From Colius striatus (taxonomy: Eukaryota > Chordata > Aves > Coliiformes > Coliidae), in contig NC_084767.1 of NCBI RefSeq assembly GCF_028858725.1, positions 2,903,501 to 2,967,500 on the forward strand: a stretch of 64,000 nt of DNA. Reading direction: 5' to 3'. The first letter of the stretch is position 1. Each line of letters starts with the position of its first letter. A model generated the notes under the pieces. It made no database searches and was not told the DNA's origin. It was given only the letters and a program-made list of their open reading frames with translations. A program made the position numbers and the translations under genes. Positions 58,803 through 64,000 of the stretch are shown here, piece after piece.

Positions 58803-61800
58803 GTCAGTGCTCTGCTGGGCTCTGCTTGGGCCATGATGTTGGCTCGAGGTGTCAGGGCGCTGCTCATCACATTGCACTCACTTCGTACTATCTTCACATT
58901 TACAGAAATCTTTTTCACTTGAACAGACCTTGTGGCCCACACAACAGGACTCTGGCTTGCATCCCACTGTGAATGCAAAAAGATGAATTCATTGCTGAAG
59001 GGGGAGCTGGTCCTTGCCTGAGAATCACAGAACAGTAGGAGTTGGTGCTTGTGAGCTGACCCCATCCTTAGGGCCTGGCAAAGGACAGTCCCAACAGTAG
59101 TTGAGGATGTTGGCTTCTCAGATTGGCCATTTTCCCAAAGTTGAAGACAACTGAGTGAGTTGAATAGGGAAAAGTGCTGATGTGAAGTAGGAGTTGGAGT
59201 TACATGTCTGAATAGCCATGAGCTCGTCTTTAAGGAAGAGAAAGGTATTAAAACACATCCTAGTTTGTTGTGATATGAGGGCAGAAGTTTGAAATAAAAA
59301 GAGTACTCAAAAAAGTACTTCTAGGTGGGTGCAGAGAAAGAAGTAGGCTCCCTCTGAGTGATCAAACAGCTCTGAGTTCAGGATCTGTTCTGTTAGAGAG
59401 AAATATTTAAGTTGTGTTTAAAAGCCTGATGTCTGCCAGGCCAAGAGGATGGAGAAGCTGATAAGGGATCAAGTGCCTAAAGATTTAAAAGATAAGAATA
59501 TCAACAGTACTAGATTACAAGTTTTTATGTAGGACAACTCATCAGATCTAATTTAGGGGGTTTTGCTAAGACAATAGACTTGGCTAATAAAGGCAACTGC
59601 ATTGTAGTAATTTGTTTAGGAGGCTGTAAATCTTTTGATTTAAACACTCAAGGCATTGTCACAGTCAGTAATTCTTTGTACAGCTCTGCACAGTGTTTTC
59701 TGAGCACGTGGGAGGCTGAGAGACATGGAACCAAGTGGGCTCTGAAAGTAACTGCCAGGAGAGTCACTGCCACGGTGTTTGTGTGGCGTGCACGGGGAGC
59801 CAGAACTGGGCACTCAGCACCTCTAGTGGTGCTTTGGCAGAAGGTGCAGAAGGAGTAGTAGCATGTTTTGTAGATGACAGAACTTAGGTGTGTGCATGTG
59901 TTACTATTTGGGGGAGCATTTATACAGGAGAGCTTGAGTTGCTCATGGACCAAACCCTGTAAGGGAGCAGCAGGAATCACCTTTCTGCCCATTCTTGTGT
60001 GCCAAGACAAGCTGTAATGTCCCGGGGCAGGTTTTCCCCTGCTTTAAAGTCTCCAATAAAGGAGAACCCAGCCTTTATCCTGTTCCCCTGCTTTCCATTT
60101 GAAAAGTTTTTCCTGACAGCCCGACTTGAAAAAAACAAAGGATTGTCATCTCTCTGTCAGCCATTTTTTACATACTGGGAGGCTGTTGTCCCTTTGGTCC
60201 TTTCCCAGATTAAACAAACAGCCTCTTATTGCAGCTCTTACTTTCTAAAATGATTCTTCTTGGTCTACTCTGGTCTGTGTCCCACTTGCCTACACATTTT
60301 AAAGCTGTGGTAAGGAGCATTTTGACAGTATAGCAGCCAAAGTCTCGCCAACACCAACAAAAATATGTCATTTTAATGTTAGTTATACATATCATTTCCC
60401 AGGAAATGAGATTTGAATTGTTTTGCAAAAATAACTTACCTATTTGATGTATGTTTTGTGATTTGCCCTGTTATCCTCGAGTCCTTGTGTTGATCCCTTT
60501 TCATTTCTCATTTCATTTCTTCCACAGTCCTGCTTTACACTGGTCTTAATTTAATTGCAGCTTGTTGGTGTGAGAGCATCTGTCCAGTTTAAACTCTCAG
60601 CCTGTCTAACCAGTCCCTCACACCCTTGTTGTTAGCCCCTGCACTTCTGTAAGAGTATTTGTTGTTCTGCTTCCAGAGGTTTCAATTGAAATAGGCTCCT
60701 GAAGGATTTCATAGGAAACACGTCCTCAGTTTGCCAGAAGACTGTTAACAGCTGTTTTTTGAGAAGCATTTTCAGTTAGTTGTAGCTATTTTACTCTTTT
60801 TTACACAGGGGTTGCTATACTCGTAGCCATCTCCTCAGAGTATTGTGCAGGACATGAAAGGTTCAGCACTTTTTACTTCAAATGTTTCCTCTGTCATGGG
60901 CATTGCTGTGGAGTAATTGGAATTTCCTGCTTGTTTGCATGTTACTAATTGTGTGATCTTACTTCTAAGAGCTCCAGGCTGTCTCTGGAGAGGCTGTTTA
61001 TTCATTAGTCCTTTTATCCTGTCAAAGACCATTACAGTGGTCTAATAGGATTTATCCTTCCTGCAACATACTGACAGGTTTGCACATACTTTATTTTCTA
61101 TCTCTACGTATGACCTCTGTAATAATAATCTCAGAGTCTTTCCAGTGGCCAAAGTGAGTATTGCATGTGGTTTGCTGAGTTGCTGATGCTGAGGGAGGGA
61201 GCAGCAACACCCTGGGCTGCAGCACCGTGAGCCTGGAAGAGGGAAAACCACAAGTAGTGTTGAACATTCCCACTCTGAAAAGGATACTGAAGAACTGGAA
61301 AAGACTCAGAAAAGTGGTGCACATATTTTGAGACTGGAACAGAAGCCTTGGATTGGCTTGAAAGAAGGGGAAAAACATGTTATGTGTTGTCTTTAACCCC
61401 AGGGGAAAAGCAGTATGAGAGAGGGGAATGGAAAGCTGAATGGTTGCACAAGTGCATGGAGAAGTGCCAACAGCTGCTCAGCGCTGTGCTGCCAGCACAC
61501 TCCCTTCCAGCCTCCCTGGAAAAGATCTGGTAGCCAAAGACACAGATAGATGAGCCTGGTTCAGGGAGGCTGGTGTCCACAGCTGCCCTTCATCACCCAT
61601 TCTGCTCTGAGCCAGGGCTGCTCTGCAGGGCACCCTGGGGTGAGGGGGTGTTGGGGAGGAGCATGGAGACAGGAGGCATGTTCGGAAAGAGCCGTGCTGA
61701 TCCTGCGGTGAGAGGTCAGGAGCTTGACGTCATGTATCCTGGGTGCAAATGGTCTCACTGTTCCTTGTGTCCATGAACTGGTGAGGAGTGTTTGGTAGAG

Positions 61801-62551
61801 ACAGCAGCAGCCTTGACTGGAGGAGCAGTGGCTGACCCGGTGAGTTCATCTACCAATGAGAGAAACAGCAATTGCTGAAGTGTAATGTTACTTTATTCCT
61901 CTGTGGTGTTGATGCTGATGGTGAATGGATTCAGCGTGGACTTGTTGCTTCTCAGGGAGGAGCTTGGCTTCTTGTTAAAGAAGTACATGTTAAACAGTAT
62001 TTTTGTCAAGGCCATGCACAGAGGTTGAGGAAGATGCCTCTGAGTAGAGACAATAGAAGCTTACTGCTGCCCTCTCACTTCTTCTTTCTGATAAACAGGA
62101 AGGCAGATTATTGGCCCAGAATTAACCAAGACTTAGATGAACCTGACTCATCTGTTTAGAAAGTCCATTGGATGTATTATACACAGATGCCACTGTTGTC
62201 TGTGGAAGTCAGAGGCACGGAGCTGTGCAAGATGCAGGTGTCTGCGCTTCCCTTGGTGCCCTTGTTGGCTAGTGTCCTGCTGGAGCCAGATGGTCTGACC
62301 TGCAGTGGCCTGTGGCCACCAATGATTTAACATTGCCTTTGTTGCTTATAAGGAAGGATTCAGGTTCCTACTAACTGCCTGTTGAGCCTGGGAGCTCTGG
62401 CACAAATGGAGGAGGACATGTAGAACTGTATGGGAATGTTTCAGGGGTGTTTCCACTTTCCCTTGAACTCCCTTTGCAGCTGGGCTTTGGGTCTCTTTCC
62501 CCTTGTACCACTCCTAAAAGGTATGTCTTTTCTCCTGTGTCTGTGCTGCAG
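58803..62551 (+). other. NSD1: NSD1 intron 22 (3.7 kb), with ancient CR1
   Basis: GTCAGT donor, TGTGCTGCAG acceptor. It separates the PHD5 and C5HCH fingers, as in human. An old CR1 fragment lies near 60090-60350; nothing else recognised. Confidence 0.86.
60090..60350 (-). mobile_element. ancient CR1 fragment in intron 22
   Basis: GTTTTTCCTGACAGCCCGAC, then TTTTTACATACTGGGAGGCT, CCCAGATTAAACAAACAGCC and ATGATTCTTCTTGGTCTACT follow, in order, the antisense of the older reptile-wide CR1 3' region. Divergence is high, so this copy should predate the two in introns 17 and 18. Recognised from memory of the family pattern, not by alignment. Confidence 0.6.
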
Positions 62552-64000
62552 GAAAATGGGAGTGCCCATGGCATCAGTGTGATATGTGTGGTAAGGAAGC
62601 AGCTTCCTTCTGTGAGATGTGCCCCAGGTCCTTCTGCAAGCAGCACCGCGAAGGCATGCTCTTCATCTCCAAGCTGGACGGACGTTTAAGCTGCACTGAG
62701 CACGATCCCTGTGGGCCTAATCCTCTAGAGCCAGGAGAAATCCGTGAGTATGTGCCTCCCATAGGAGCCCTTGATAATGGTGAGGACGCTCAGCCAGCAG
62801 AGCAGCCACCTGCAGACACAGACCTGAGCGTTCAGCCTCTGGACAGCCTACCTCAGTCTGTGGCTCTCAGACTGCAGTCACCAGAAAAGCCCCCTGCCAC
62901 CCTAGCACTGAGGCTGCCACCATCAGATAAGCCCCCCACCACCCTGGCCCTGAGGGTGCAGCCATCAAACAAGCCCCCCACCACCCTGGCCCTCAAGCTG
63001 CCTCCTCCAGACAAACCACCTGCCACCCTGGCGCTGCGACTGCCACCGTCGAATAAACCCCCCACCACCTTGTCGCTGAGGCTGAAGCCCTCCAACAAAC
63101 CCCCCACCACCCTCTCGCTCCGGCTGCAGCCTTCAGACAAACCTCCCACCACCCTGTCGCTCCGCCTGCAGCCGGCAGACAGGCCCCAGGCTGCCCTGTC
63201 CCTAAGGCTGCAGGCAGAGAAGCAACCCATCATCGTGGCGCTGAAGCCTCAGCAGCCTGACAAACCTCCCAGCAACGCGGTGCTGTGGCCGCTGGACGAG
63301 GCCCCAGGCGACACCTCGCAGCCTGACCAGCCCGGCAAATCTCCTCCCGGAGCTCCGCGGTCGTCGGACGAGTCGCTCGTTCCCGCTGGTGCCCTGCAGC
63401 TCCAGCTGTCGGACGAGCCTCCCGCCGCCCCTGAGGCTGTGGAGCTGCCGGACAGTTCTTTCACTGACACTGAGACCCTGCAGCCTGAGCTGCTGGATGA
63501 GTTCCCACCCAAGTGTCTGCGTCCTCAGCTGTCGGACAGGCTCCTGGCCGGCGCTGCGGGGACCCTGCAGGCCCAGCCGGTGGATGAGCCTCCGGCAGAA
63601 GATCAGCTTCAGCCGTTGGACAGAGCACAGAGTTTGCAGCCTCAGTCTGTGGAAGAGGCTCCCAGCTCCGTGGTGCCGCAGGTCTCAGCATTGGAGATGG
63701 CTCCTGGTCCCGAGGTGCTGTGGCCTCTGCCTGGTGAAAAAGTCCCCGGCTCCCTGGTCTCCCGGATCCTGCCCGTGGAGAAGGCTCCTGGATCGGCCGT
63801 GCCGTGGCCCCCGCCTCTGGAGAAGGCCTCCTTCTCTGAGGCAGCGCGGGTCCCAGCTGTGGAGAAGGCTCCCAGCTCTGGGGCACCCCATCCCCTGCCA
63901 CCGGAGAAGGCTCCTGCCTCGGGTGTGCGGATCCTGCCCACGGAGAAGGCTCCCAGCTTAGGGACGCCACGGCCTCTGCCTCCAGAGAAGGCCCCTGGCT
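62552..64000 (+). CDS. NSD1: NSD1 exon 23 (partial): C5HCH finger and repetitive C-terminal tail
   Basis: The exon opens with [38 protein letters not shown] and [20 protein letters not shown], completing the PHD5-C5HCH module almost as in human. After about residue 2140 the sequence becomes a Pro/Leu/Lys-rich tail made of 14-residue repeats (62872-63288 and 63736-64000) with more degenerate copies between. The frame is still open at 64000 (482 full codons plus one base after the split first codon), so the stop codon is beyond the window. Antisense open frames here are shadows of the repeats. Acceptor GTGCTGCAG. Confidence 0.96.
62872..63288 (+). repeat. NSD1: 42-bp coding tandem repeat, about ten copies (14-residue unit [14 protein letters not shown])
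   Basis: Unit starts fall at 62872, 62914, 62956, 62998, 63040, 63082, 63124, 63166, 63208 and 63247. All units are 42 bases except the ninth (39). The most regular part is 62914-63165, where each unit is (L/V)-x-P-(S/P)-(D/N)-K-P-P-(T/A)-T-L-(A/S)-L-(R/K). It corresponds to residues 2196-2334. Human NSD1 has only degenerate repeats of this type at this place. Confidence 0.95.
63736..64000 (+). repeat. NSD1: second 42-bp coding repeat family (14-residue unit EKAPxSxxPRPLPP)
   Basis: Units begin with Glu-Lys-(Ala/Val)-(Pro/Ser) every 14 residues (one unit has 13) from 63736 to the window end: [83 protein letters not shown]. The period equals that of the upstream array, so both probably come from one ancestral unit. 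The array continues past the window. Confidence 0.9.

Larger units (their letters stand above)
7510..64000 (+). other. NSD1: NSD1 gene, histone H3K36 methyltransferase (3' end beyond window)
   Basis: NSD1 is a nuclear enzyme that adds one or two methyl groups to lysine 36 of histone H3. In humans its loss causes Sotos syndrome. Seen here: 22 coding exons plus a probable non-coding first exon, all joined by GT-AG introns with compatible phases, giving one open frame of 7714 bases (2571 codons plus one base). Domain order: PWWP1 (about residues 241-320), disordered receptor-interaction region (336-1200), PHD1 (1480-1523), PHD2 and PHD3 (1527-1635), PHD4 (1643-1685), PWWP2 (1691-1755), AWS (1825-1875), SET (1876-1994), post-SET (about 2000-2018), PHD5-C5HCH (2040-2135), then a repetitive tail. 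NSD2 and NSD3 are excluded: they lack the long exon 5 region, and the N-terminus resembles NSD1 specifically. Human NSD1 has 2696 residues, so roughly the last hundred or so are probably outside the window. The gene start is approximate. Confidence 0.97.

Noticed and set aside
62853..63233. 126-codon minus-strand frame made of [17 protein letters not shown] repeats
   Set aside because: It is the antisense shadow of the 42-bp coding repeat of NSD1 exon 23. A repeat of 42 bases keeps all frames open if one copy is open.
62872..63288. Regularly spaced repeats, considered as a CRISPR array
   Set aside because: Units are contiguous, without unique spacers, vary at synonymous sites, and code in frame with NSD1 in a vertebrate genome.

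Overview
The window is vertebrate, most probably bird, genomic DNA. It carries one recognisable protein-coding gene, NSD1 (nuclear receptor binding SET domain protein 1, an H3K36 mono/dimethyltransferase), on the + strand. The avian call rests on CR1 LINE fragments as the only recognisable interspersed repeats, compact introns compared with mammals, a GC-saturated promoter, and a protein very close to human NSD1 in its domains but different in its disordered parts. The species cannot be told from the sequence. I see no bacterial, viral or plasmid features.

Layout. (1) 1-5900: GC-rich DNA with no gene I can support. It holds short tandem repeats, a long CA-rich tract, two AT-richer islands, and one pair of opposed poly(A) signals near 5288-5307. 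In other vertebrates FGFR4 lies upstream of NSD1, but no FGFR4 coding sequence is visible. (2) 5900-8930: a strong CpG island with the NSD1 promoter, a probable non-coding exon 1 (donor at 7669), and coding exon 2 (start codon 7917). (3) 8613-23858: a 15.2 kb intron. (4) 23859-64000: coding exons 3 to 23. Exon 5 (2.6 kb) carries the disordered nuclear-receptor-interaction region. Exons 11-15 carry four PHD fingers, 15-16 the second PWWP, 18-21 the AWS/SET/post-SET catalytic core, and 22-23 the C-terminal PHD/C5HCH module. Exon 23 is still open at base 64000, so the C-terminus, stop codon and 3' UTR are missing.

Joining the exons gives one uninterrupted frame of 7714 coding bases (2571 codons plus one base). 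Every junction is GT-AG with a matching phase, and the exon number (23, first one non-coding) is that of human NSD1. Numbering below counts from Met at 7917. Reader domains (PWWP1, PHD1-4, PWWP2, PHD5-C5HCH) surround the SET domain, which is the usual NSD1 logic: chromatin recognition directing H3K36 methylation in the nucleus.

I did not find an unknown multi-gene system. The unusual material is in how this copy of NSD1 is built: a 47-codon acidic tract in exon 2, a regular 14-residue repeat array in exon 23, a 29-bp tandem repeat that reproduces the exon 14 splice acceptor, two same-orientation CR1 elements flanking the frame-neutral exon 18, a duplicated YY1-like 16-mer around exon 2, and a possible overlapping upstream ORF.
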